From: Melioribacteraceae bacterium
GTDB taxonomy: Bacteria > Bacteroidota > Ignavibacteria > Ignavibacteriales > Melioribacteraceae
Direction: 5' to 3'
Assembly (NCBI GenBank): GCA_027036655.1
Contig: JALWEC010000054.1
Span: forward strand, 1-5,380
DNA length: 5,380 nt
Below are positions 1 to 5,243 of the stretch, in pieces. A program made the translations under genes and the position numbers. The notes under the pieces are model-generated. The model did not search any database. It was not told where the DNA came from and was given only the letters and a program-made list of their open reading frames with translations. The stretch's first letter is position 1, and every line of letters starts with the position of its first letter.

Positions 1-155
1 GTAATATCATCCGATTATCCTCCCACGAATAACACAGATTATAATTATAAGCGCCTAACGACGCCTTAGATATGACCAAACTCGGCGCGGATGCTTTAAC
101 GACAAACTACCCTGCTAAAATTAAAAAATACCTGTATGAAAAATTTCGCGAATAA
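1..155 (+). pseudogene. C-terminal remnant of a glycerophosphodiester phosphodiesterase-like protein, apparently frameshifted
   Basis: From base 51 a reading frame runs to TAA at 153-155 and encodes a 34-residue tail. It contains GADALTTNYP followed by a basic helix (AKIKKYLYEKF). The pattern 'lGaDgiiTdyP' close to the C-terminus is typical of glycerophosphodiester phosphodiesterases, which split glycerophosphodiesters into glycerol-3-phosphate and an alcohol. The frame is closed just upstream by TAA at 48-50. Frame 1 is open from the window edge to TAG at 67-69 and carries VISSDYPPTNN, itself reminiscent of the end of related TIM-barrel phosphodiesterases (calcium-dependent PI-PLC type). The simplest reading is one gene with a frameshift near base 50, either a decaying gene or a sequencing error. 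A real gene ending at 69 with a chance downstream match is also possible. The catalytic part lies outside the window. It converges on the LytTR gene with an 18-base gap. Confidence 0.4.
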
Positions 156-173
156 TAGAACATCGCTAGTCCG

Positions 174-965
174 TTATAATTCCGTTTTTCCCGAAAAGGT
201 TTTTCGCATTATTGCCGAGTAGCGTCGGCTCAGTTCGAGAGGCTTCGAGAGAGTTTTAAGATAAACCACATAACTCCTCGACTTTGTCTTTTCAATTTTT
301 TCAATTGAATTTACATTAATAATATTCTGACGGTGAATTCGTAAAAAGTCATTCGGAGGTAAAATTTCCAGCCAGCTTTTTAGCGACTTCCTGACGATAA
401 TGGCTTTCCCCTTCACTGTTCTGATTTTTGAATATTCCTTTTCTGCCGAGATACAAACAATTTGATCATACTTTACGAGCTGAAGTCTTTTCCCGACCGT
501 AATTAAAATATGATCTTTCTTTGTTAGATTTTCAGTTTCGAAGGCGCGCTGGCAAGTTTCCATTATCTGAGTTTTAAACTCAGCCCTTTGCGCCACCCTT
601 CTTTGAACCGACTTAACCAAATCCTCAGATTTAAAATCCGCCGGGAAAAAATCCGCCGCGCCGAGATTCATTATTGCTCTGAATTCATTTTTATCCCAAA
701 CCGACGACGAAATATAAATCACCGGAAGAAAACGGGTGCGTTCTTCATTATAAATATTAACTATTAATTTTCTTCCGGCGTCAAAGCCAGTAATTGAACA
801 AATTATTATATGTGGCAGATAACGCGCGGCAATTTCAAGTCCGTTTTCAATTCCGTCGGAAAGATAAATCTTGAATTTTGATTCATTAAATATTCCGGAA
901 AAATCAATCTCGTTGCTAATGTGATTATCTATGATTAAAATATTTGTTTTTTCAGTATCGTTCAT
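174..965 (-). CDS. LytTR-family transcriptional regulator with a degenerate receiver domain
   Basis: A 263-residue cytoplasmic DNA-binding regulator. Residues about 7-125 follow the receiver fold: strand NILIID, strand PHIIIC, strand LPVIYIS, then GAADFF and a closing helix. The active site is eroded. The acidic pair is D13-N14, the phospho-acceptor position reads Ser57 (ICSI where LLDI-type sequence is usual), and the conserved Lys-Pro after strand 5 reads Ala109-Asp110. Residues about 150-257 form a LytTR domain, recognised by FLRIHRQNIINVNSIEKI, the family's F-x-R-x-H-R-x-x-I-x-N motif. LytTR proteins usually bind pairs of direct repeats. The first ATG (963-965) gives a complete receiver; the ribosome site is weak (CCGGAA close to the start). 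It is transcribed divergently from porin-amt, so control of that operon or of itself is plausible. No sensor kinase gene is in the window. Family assignment is secure; phosphorylation-independence and target are inferred. Confidence 0.92.
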   Translation of the reverse strand: MNDTEKTNILIIDNHISNEIDFSGIFNESKFKIYLSDGIENGLEIAARYLPHIIICSITGFDAGRKLIVNIYNEERTRFLPVIYISSSVWDKNEFRAIMNLGAADFFPADFKSEDLVKSVQRRVAQRAEFKTQIMETCQRAFETENLTKKDHILITVGKRLQLVKYDQIVCISAEKEYSKIRTVKGKAIIVRKSLKSWLEILPPNDFLRIHRQNIINVNSIEKIEKTKSRSYVVYLKTLSKPLELSRRYSAIMRKTFSGKTEL

Positions 966-1031
966 TTCCGGTCAGTATTATTTCAACAAAACTTCAATAT
1001 AAAAATTCCAAAGTAAAAAACATCGGTTTTC

Positions 1032-1060
1032 TGTCCCGCTGACAACAAATATGTCCCGTT
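1032..1060. promoter_or_regulatory. Direct repeat in the divergent promoter region, candidate LytTR operator
   Basis: TGTCCCGCT at 1032-1040 and TGTCCCGTT at 1052-1060 match at 8 of 9 positions and start 20 bases apart, about two helical turns, so both copies face the same side of the DNA. LytTR regulators are known to bind two direct repeats of about 9 bases separated by about 12-13 bases; here the gap is 11. The pair lies between the divergent LytTR gene and the porin gene, 67 bases before the regulator start and 76 bases before the porin start. The overlapping TTCGTTGAT (1059-1067) also resembles the published LytTR half-site. Binding is inferred. I could not place a convincing -35/-10 pair for either gene. 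Confidence 0.4.
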
Positions 1061-1100
1061 CGTTGATTTAGTGTTTCACTGATTTCATTAATTAAAATAA

Positions 1101-1111
1101 GTTTCGGAAAC
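1101..1111. promoter_or_regulatory. Short palindrome upstream of the porin gene
   Basis: GTTTCGGAAAC is a perfect 5-base inverted repeat around a central G. It ends 24 bases before the porin ATG, so it would fall in or near the 5' untranslated region. It could be a small operator or a weak RNA hairpin. The length is short enough that chance is a real possibility. Confidence 0.2.
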
Positions 1112-1135
1112 ATAAATAACTTTTAAGGGATTTGT

Positions 1136-1891
1136 ATGAAAATATCAATAAAACGAAATTCTTTTCTCGCTGTTCTCTCAGCGCTTCTTCTTTCAACGGC
1201 GGTTTTTTCACAAAGTTCATTTTCCGCTTCGGCTTCAGCCGATTTTGTAAGCCGATATGTTTGGCGGGGAACTTTGGTTAACGACGCTCCAAACATCCAG
1301 CCGGCTCTCTCAGTATCATATTCGGGATTGAGCTTCGGGTTTTGGGGGTCTTACGCTTTATCCAAAATCAATAAATCGGACGATGATTTTGGCGTTAGTC
1401 AGGAGATTGATACATGGGCAAGTTATTCTTACCGATTCAAAAACGGGATGGGCTTTTCAACTTTAATCACCGATTATTACTTTCCTCAAGCGGGAATTAA
1501 ACTCGGAAACTTCAACAATTACGATAATCCCAAAGGCGCAGGCGCGCATACCTTGGAACTTGGTTTCTCACTTTCCGGAAACAATTCATTCCCCTTGTCG
1601 CTTTCCGCGTTTGTTAACGTTTATAACGACGAAGGACGCAACGCTTATTTTGAGTTGGATTATTCATCTTCCGTTTCGGAATATAATTTTGATTTATTTG
1701 TAGGAGCGGCGGGCGGAAGCAAAACCAATCCCGCTTATTACGGAACTGAAAAATTTAACATAATAAATTTAGGAGTTAAACTGCAAAGAGAAATAAAGCT
1801 GACAAACAGCTTCTCCATTCCTCTTTCGGTTTCCTATACAATTAATCCCAAAGCCGAAATCTCCTATTTGATTTTCGGTTTGTCTATTTAA
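1136..1891 (+). CDS. TorF/Gcw_chp-family putative outer-membrane porin
   Basis: A 251-residue exported protein. Residues 1-26 are a Sec signal peptide: basic start (KISIKR), hydrophobic core LAVLSALLLSTAVF, cleavage expected near FSQ-SS. The mature N-terminus has ASADFVSRYVWRG (33-45), then N53-I-Q-P and FGFWGSY (67-73), the pattern of the Gcw_chp/TorF putative porin family ('SdYvfRG...PaiQ...G...G.WgS'). The remainder alternates polar and hydrophobic residues in aromatic-rich strands and ends in a strand, YLIFGLSI, as expected for an outer-membrane beta-barrel. AAGGGA at 1125-1130, five bases before the ATG, fixes the start. The amt gene follows after 24 bases, so the two are probably co-transcribed, suggesting a channel for small nitrogen compounds. 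The transported solute is not known and is inferred from context only. Confidence 0.85.
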   Translation: MKISIKRNSFLAVLSALLLSTAVFSQSSFSASASADFVSRYVWRGTLVNDAPNIQPALSVSYSGLSFGFWGSYALSKINKSDDDFGVSQEIDTWASYSYRFKNGMGFSTLITDYYFPQAGIKLGNFNNYDNPKGAGAHTLELGFSLSGNNSFPLSLSAFVNVYNDEGRNAYFELDYSSSVSEYNFDLFVGAAGGSKTNPAYYGTEKFNIINLGVKLQREIKLTNSFSIPLSVSYTINPKAEISYLIFGLSI

Positions 1892-1915
1892 TTAATAAAA
1901 TTATCAGAGGTTATT

Positions 1916-3139
1916 ATGATTGATACCGGAAGTACCGGATTTATGCTCGTTGCCACAAGTTTGGTGATGTTAATGACTCCGGGGTTGGCTTTTTTTTACG
2001 GCGGACTTGTAGGCCGAAAAAACGTTTTGACAATTATGATACAAAGCTTTGTTTCATTGGGTTGGACAACCGTCCTATGGATTTCCGTCGGATATTCCTT
2101 AAGCTTCAGCGGAGCGGGCGGAGTGATCGGAAATCTTCATCTCGCATTTTTGTCGGGGACTTCGCTCCACGATGTGTTCACGGGAAACAATACGATTCCC
2201 CTCTATGTTTTCGTCGCTTATCAGATGATGTTCGCGATTATTACTCCCGCGTTGATAACCGGCGCATTTGCAAACAGAGTCCGTTTCCCCGCCTACTTGG
2301 CGTTTTTAACTTTCTGGCTCTTTTTCGTTTACTTCCCCCTTACGCATATGGTTTGGGGCGGCGGTATTTTACAGGAATGGGGAGTTCTTGATTTCGCCGG
2401 AGGAATTGTAGTTCACGCAAGCGCAGGTATGGCGGCTCTTGCATCCGTTTTCTACGTCGGTAAACGAAAAATTAAAGAACACGGACCTCACAGCATTCCG
2501 CTGGTAGCGCTTGGAACCGGTTTGCTATGGTTCGGTTGGTACGGATTCAACGCTGGAAGCGAACTTCAGGTTGACGCGGTTACGGCAAACGCATTCTTAA
2601 ACACCGACGTCGCGGCATCGTTTGCGGCAATAACTTGGCTGATAATCGCATGGTTTCTCGAAAAGAAGCCCAAGTTCCTCGGCTTGCTTACCGGAGCCGT
2701 TGCCGGTTTGGCTACAATCACACCCGCAGCCGGATTTGTTACGGTAAGCAGCGCGGCAATAATCGGCGTTACAGCCGGAATAGTAACATACTTTGCCGTT
2801 GCGTTAAAGAACAAACTGAAATGGGATGACGCCCTTGATGTTTGGGGCGTTCACGGAGTCGGCGGAATACTCGGCGTAATCCTTCTCGGTTTATTTGCGA
2901 CGGGCGCCGTAAATCCGATGGTAACAACAAACGGTTTATTTACCGGAGGCGGTTGGTCATTCTTCTTTAAAGAGACGGTTTCCGTCCTTACAGTTGGAGC
3001 TTACTGTTTCTTCTTTACATACATCATGTTAAAAATAATTAACATTTTTACTCCGGTAAAAGTATCCGAAGAAGAAGAAATTACCGGTTTGGATAATTCC
3101 TTATTCGGTGAGATCGCTTACGAAAACGATGATGAATAA
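1916..3139 (+). CDS. amt: Ammonium transporter (Amt/MEP family)
   Basis: A 407-residue inner-membrane channel, about the length of mature E. coli AmtB, with some 11 predicted transmembrane helices and no extra signal peptide. Comparing by eye with AmtB, the pore residues are present: gate F106, W147, D159 in VLDFAGG, twin histidines H167 and H313 (WGVHGVGG), and the GWYGFNAGS segment with W208, F211 and S215. The outer gate Phe of AmtB is Tyr102 here. The cytoplasmic tail keeps GLD and GE-AY, the part that contacts PII protein in AmtB, but the usual His of 'HGE' is Phe397 and the tail ends in an acidic ENDDE. AGAGG at 1906-1910 lies five bases before the ATG. It is second in an operon behind the porin gene. 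No glnK follows; the next 387 bases are non-coding. Function as ammonium uptake is well supported. Confidence 0.96.
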   Translation: MIDTGSTGFMLVATSLVMLMTPGLAFFYGGLVGRKNVLTIMIQSFVSLGWTTVLWISVGYSLSFSGAGGVIGNLHLAFLSGTSLHDVFTGNNTIPLYVFVAYQMMFAIITPALITGAFANRVRFPAYLAFLTFWLFFVYFPLTHMVWGGGILQEWGVLDFAGGIVVHASAGMAALASVFYVGKRKIKEHGPHSIPLVALGTGLLWFGWYGFNAGSELQVDAVTANAFLNTDVAASFAAITWLIIAWFLEKKPKFLGLLTGAVAGLATITPAAGFVTVSSAAIIGVTAGIVTYFAVALKNKLKWDDALDVWGVHGVGGILGVILLGLFATGAVNPMVTTNGLFTGGGWSFFFKETVSVLTVGAYCFFFTYIMLKIINIFTPVKVSEEEEITGLDNSLFGEIAYENDDE

Positions 3140-3153
3140 AAGTGTTTTATTAC

Positions 3154-3160
3154 AAGGAGG
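3154..3160 (+). promoter_or_regulatory. Orphan strong Shine-Dalgarno sequence after amt
   Basis: AAGGAGG lies 15 bases after the amt stop codon and is a better ribosome site than those of the porin or amt genes. No real reading frame follows. A TTG at 3165 gives 8 codons and the ATG at 3185 gives 9. It may be the leftover start of a lost third operon gene, a site for a tiny leader peptide, or chance. It abuts the inverted repeat at 3163. Confidence 0.35.
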
Positions 3161-3162
3161 CG

Positions 3163-3236
3163 TTTTGCATAACCTGAAATTTTCATGTTGAGTCCATCAA
3201 AACGGAGCCAATAAGACAAATTTAGATTATGCAAAA
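3163..3236. repeat. 74-base element bounded by a perfect 10-base inverted repeat
   Basis: TTTTGCATAA (3163-3172) is matched exactly by TTATGCAAAA (3227-3236). The similarity continues inward with interruptions: about 18 of the first 22 bases from each end can pair, plus one G-U pair, around a loop of roughly 30 bases. No target-site duplication is visible. The inner AAAACG (3199-3204) can also pair with CGTTTT (3161-3166), giving an alternative fold next to the orphan Shine-Dalgarno site. It could be a miniature non-autonomous element, an intergenic repeat, or a structured RNA in the amt 3' region. Only one copy lies in this window. Confidence 0.5.
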
Positions 3237-3304
3237 GTCTCTATAGGATTTTCTTACATATTTTATTATCCAAAATTAACATTTAACTTAAGGGCTTTAT
3301 ATCA

Positions 3305-3332
3305 TTACCCCATTGCTTCGGCAATGGGGTAA
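3305..3332. terminator. 12-bp perfect hairpin with UUCG loop, possible transcript end
   Basis: TTACCCCATTGC and GCAATGGGGTAA form a perfect 12-bp stem closed by a C(UUCG)G tetraloop, an exceptionally stable RNA hairpin. It begins 166 bases after the amt stop. There is no T-run after it on either strand (AAAAATG follows on plus, TGATATAAAG on minus), so it is not a classical intrinsic terminator. It could still stop or protect the 3' end of the amt transcript, or be a dispersed hairpin repeat. The structure is certain; the role is not. Confidence 0.45.
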
Positions 3333-3354
3333 AAATGTAATATCAATGAAGTTC

Positions 3355-3430
3355 AACCGGTTTCGTTAACTCTATGGCACATAAGCCGGTGCACCGGTTA
3401 CGGCAATTATGGTTTTCCCATTAACCCGGT
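3355..3430 (+). other. GC-rich structured segment with four CCGGT motifs
   Basis: In an otherwise AT-rich spacer, CCGGT occurs at 3357, 3386, 3394 and 3426. CCGGTGCACCGG (3386-3397) is a perfect 12-base palindrome. CCGGTT at 3394-3399 can pair upstream with AACCGG (3355-3360), enclosing a GCAC/GTGC stem, or downstream in ACCGGTTA (3393-3400) with TAACCCGGT (3422-3430), enclosing an ATGG/CCAT stem. These folds exclude each other. No gene is visible; the longest ATG frame has 16 codons and no ribosome site. It may be part of a long amt 3' untranslated region or a small RNA. I do not recognise a known RNA family. Confidence 0.35.
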
Positions 3431-3486
3431 GATGAATCAGTAAGTTAATGAGAATGATTATTTTTTTTATTGACAACATTGATCAT

Positions 3487-3502
3487 AGACTTACGTGAGT
3501 CT
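3487..3502. repeat. 16-base near-perfect palindrome
   Basis: AGACTTAC and GTGAGTCT pair along the whole length, with one T-G mismatch near the centre. It sits between the structured segment and the terminator at 3509. No T-run follows on either strand, so it is not a terminator by itself. It could be a protein-binding site or a minor hairpin downstream of the small membrane protein gene on the minus strand. Confidence 0.3.
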
Positions 3503-3508
3503 TTCATA

Positions 3509-3539
3509 CTGGAGAACAGAAGTCTCTCAGAATTTTTTT
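3509..3539 (+). terminator. Plus-strand intrinsic terminator overlapping the opposing gene's end
   Basis: CTGGAGA (3509-3515) pairs with TCTC-CAG (3523-3530) through seven base pairs with one bulged T and a seven-base loop, followed by AA and seven Ts (3533-3539). This is a plausible factor-independent terminator for plus-strand transcripts, either read-through from porin-amt or an RNA made from the spacer. It overlaps the stop codon of the minus-strand gene at 3527, so the two convergent transcripts would overlap slightly. The stem is modest in strength. Confidence 0.4.
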
Positions 3540-3793
3540 ACAAGATAATCAATATCGGTTTTTTTCTTCTGGATAATGTGAATTACAGTCCCGATTACTC
3601 CAAGCGCGATTGAGATGAGCGTAAGTAAAATCGGATTAATAATTACGTAAGAATAGTAATCAATCCACAAAAAAATCGAGAGAAAAATTAAAAAGTACAT
3701 GCTGAAAAGTTTTACTACTCTCCAGATATGAAATTTGGTTTTGCTTTCTTCTTTATTTTTAGCTGATCTGTGATTTTCATTTCTGTGCGTCAT
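3527..3793 (-). CDS. Small two-helix membrane protein of unknown function
   Basis: An 88-residue protein I do not recognise. A charged, basic N-terminus (residues 1-25, many His, Lys, Arg) is followed by two hydrophobic segments at about 26-44 (VVKLFSMYFLIFLSIFLW) and 55-74 (ILLTLISIALGVIGTVIHII). They are joined by a short aromatic turn, WIDYYSYVIINP, and the protein closes with a basic tail, QKKKTDIDYLVKKF. The positive-inside rule places both ends in the cytoplasm. TAGGAAAA just before the ATG is a fair ribosome site. It lies 35 bases downstream of the amino acid permease gene with no terminator between them, so co-transcription is likely. A role as an accessory to that permease is conceivable but only from position. 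The hydrophobic pattern and ribosome site support a real gene. Confidence 0.7.
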   Translation of the reverse strand: MTHRNENHRSAKNKEESKTKFHIWRVVKLFSMYFLIFLSIFLWIDYYSYVIINPILLTLISIALGVIGTVIHIIQKKKTDIDYLVKKF

Positions 3794-3828
3794 AAATTTT
3801 CCTATTATTTTGATAAGAGTATCTTCCG

Positions 3829-5151
3829 TTATTTTTTGTCTCTATTCTTTTCGGTAAACCGGATAAAAATATTTCTTTTGCTGAACAGAAATTCCGCTAC
3901 AAAAACCAGCAAATAGAAAAACCCGAGCCAGAGAAATCCGTTGGCGTCCGTACGATAAAGATAAACCATTAGCACAACCCACGAAATTGAACTGAATATA
4001 AAAGCCAACGCGGGATAAAGAGGCTTAATCCCAATTGTTTTGTTTAGCTTAATTGCCGAAAAATTAATGAACATAAAAATCAGCAGAAAAGTTGAACTGG
4101 CAAAGGATGAAATTAAAGTCAGATCGGCAATATTAACGAACGCCAAAGTAAACGCGGAGATTATAACCAGACTAACCCACGGAATATTTTTTGTCCGTTC
4201 CTTAAATGAAAAAACCTTCGGTAAATCTTCCTCCTGAGCCATCGACATCCCCAGTCGCGCCGTCCCGAAAAGAGTAGCGTTGATTGCCGAAGCAGTTGAA
4301 AGAAGCGCTCCCAAACCGATAAGAATAAATCCGGTTTGCCCGAGAAACGGTTTTGCCGCTTCCGCCAAAGCGTACTCCTTGTATTGGGAAATCTTTTCCG
4401 GAGTCAAGTTTCCCACAGCCACAAAGGAAACAAGCAGATAGATAAATATTGTTATGAATATTGAAATCATAATGCTCTTCGGAAGATTTTTTTTGGGGTT
4501 TTCCATTTCGTTCTGAGCGTTTGGAATAAGCTCGAATCCTTCGTAAGCGACAAAAATCAGTGCGGCGCCCATAAAAAGATTCGACGAGGATTTATTAAAA
4601 AGAGGCAGCACGTAATTTTCCTTAACAAAGAATAATCCCATTACCGCAAATAAGAGAAGAATAATCACCTTAATAATTACGATAACAAGCTCCGTGTGTC
4701 CGGCGGCTTTTATTCCGTATAAATTAACGCCGAGAAAAGTTAAAATTATTAAACTTGCGAAAAAATGCTGAAGCATAACCGTGTGGGAAGATTTTCCCGC
4801 CATTGCCGCACCATACGCTCCGAATGTGTATGAATAAAGAGCTAATGTTCCGATATAGCCGACGAGCAGCACCCAGCCGCCGAGAGCCGCAATATTTTTA
4901 TTCTTAACGCTTTTTTCCATATAGGTAAAGCTGCCGCCGTCCGAGTGAAAAGTTAAACCCAGTTTAGAATAGGAATATCCGGTTAATGCCGCAATTACGC
5001 CGCCAATTAAAAATGCAACCGGCGCCGCATGACCGGCTAATCCAACGGATAAACCGAGGACAGAAAAAATTCCGCCGCCGACCATACCGCCGACTCCCAT
5101 TGCAATCAGCTCTTTTAAACTTAGCTTTTCCGCTTTAATGGTTCTGTTCAT
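3829..5151 (-). CDS. APC-superfamily amino acid permease
   Basis: A 440-residue inner-membrane transporter with about 12 predicted helices, the usual size for the amino acid-polyamine-organocation family. The first helix has GVGGMVGGGIFSVLG (19-33), the glycine-rich unwound segment that binds the substrate amino group in this fold. GGSFTYMEKS (72-81) follows helix 2. Helix 5 contains K161, at the place of the lysine that replaces the sodium site in proton-coupled ApcT, so proton coupling is likely. Helix 6 has FVAYEGFELIPN (200-211), with the typical F-x-Y/F-x-G-F/Y break and then ENPKKNLPKS. Substrate cannot be told from sequence by eye. The first ATG gives a normal short cytoplasmic N-terminus; the ribosome site is weak (GGA eight bases upstream). 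It probably heads an operon with the small membrane protein downstream. No clear promoter was seen in the 92 bases before it. Confidence 0.93.
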   Translation of the reverse strand: MNRTIKAEKLSLKELIAMGVGGMVGGGIFSVLGLSVGLAGHAAPVAFLIGGVIAALTGYSYSKLGLTFHSDGGSFTYMEKSVKNKNIAALGGWVLLVGYIGTLALYSYTFGAYGAAMAGKSSHTVMLQHFFASLIILTFLGVNLYGIKAAGHTELVIVIIKVIILLLFAVMGLFFVKENYVLPLFNKSSSNLFMGAALIFVAYEGFELIPNAQNEMENPKKNLPKSIMISIFITIFIYLLVSFVAVGNLTPEKISQYKEYALAEAAKPFLGQTGFILIGLGALLSTASAINATLFGTARLGMSMAQEEDLPKVFSFKERTKNIPWVSLVIISAFTLAFVNIADLTLISSFASSTFLLIFMFINFSAIKLNKTIGIKPLYPALAFIFSSISWVVLMVYLYRTDANGFLWLGFFYLLVFVAEFLFSKRNIFIRFTEKNRDKK

Positions 5152-5207
5152 TTTATGTCCGATTAGTTTGAAAGATTAATTCAGAAATCTCATCTCATTA
5201 AGAATTC

Positions 5208-5229
5208 AATATTAAAACCGGAATTCCGG
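5208..5229 (-). terminator. Short palindrome plus T-run after the right-edge gene
   Basis: On the minus strand CCGGAATTCCGG (5229-5218) is a perfect 12-base palindrome that can fold as a 4-bp CCGG stem with an AATT loop, followed directly by TTTTAATATT. It starts 14 bases after the stop codon of the right-edge gene, in the position of a terminator. The stem is short, so this would be weak. The palindrome could instead be a protein-binding site upstream of the permease gene. Confidence 0.3.
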
Positions 5230-5243
5230 AGAGTTCAATATGC

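Noticed and set aside
1052..1067. TGTCCCG-N4-TTGAT as a sigma-54 promoter for porin-amt
   Set aside because: The invariant GG and GC pairs of sigma-54 promoters read GT and GA here.
2062..2829. Reading frames on both strands within the amt gene
   Set aside because: They are shadows of amt, with low-complexity or Arg/Cys-rich translations and no ribosome sites.
3192..3332. An open frame after the TGA at 3189-3191 whose translation alternates like a beta-barrel (for example VSIGFSYIF, LTFNLRALY) and recalls the end of the porin
   Set aside because: It has no start with a ribosome site in frame and its end is formed by the perfect UUCG hairpin. The similarity is vague, so chance is more likely than a porin remnant, though a profile search could settle it.
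3374..3424. A 16-codon ATG frame (MAHKPVHRLRQLWFSH)
   Set aside because: No ribosome site precedes it and it falls inside the palindromic segment; no similarity recognised.
3450..3498. TTGACA (3470-3475) after a T8 run as a promoter, and GAGAATGATTATT (3450-3462) as a Fur-like box
   Set aside because: No acceptable -10 hexamer lies 16-18 bases after TTGACA, no plus-strand gene follows, and the Fur match is partial in one half-site within AT-rich sequence.
4040..4237. Plus-strand 65-codon frame within the permease gene
   Set aside because: It is antisense to a well-supported permease coding region and has no recognisable features.
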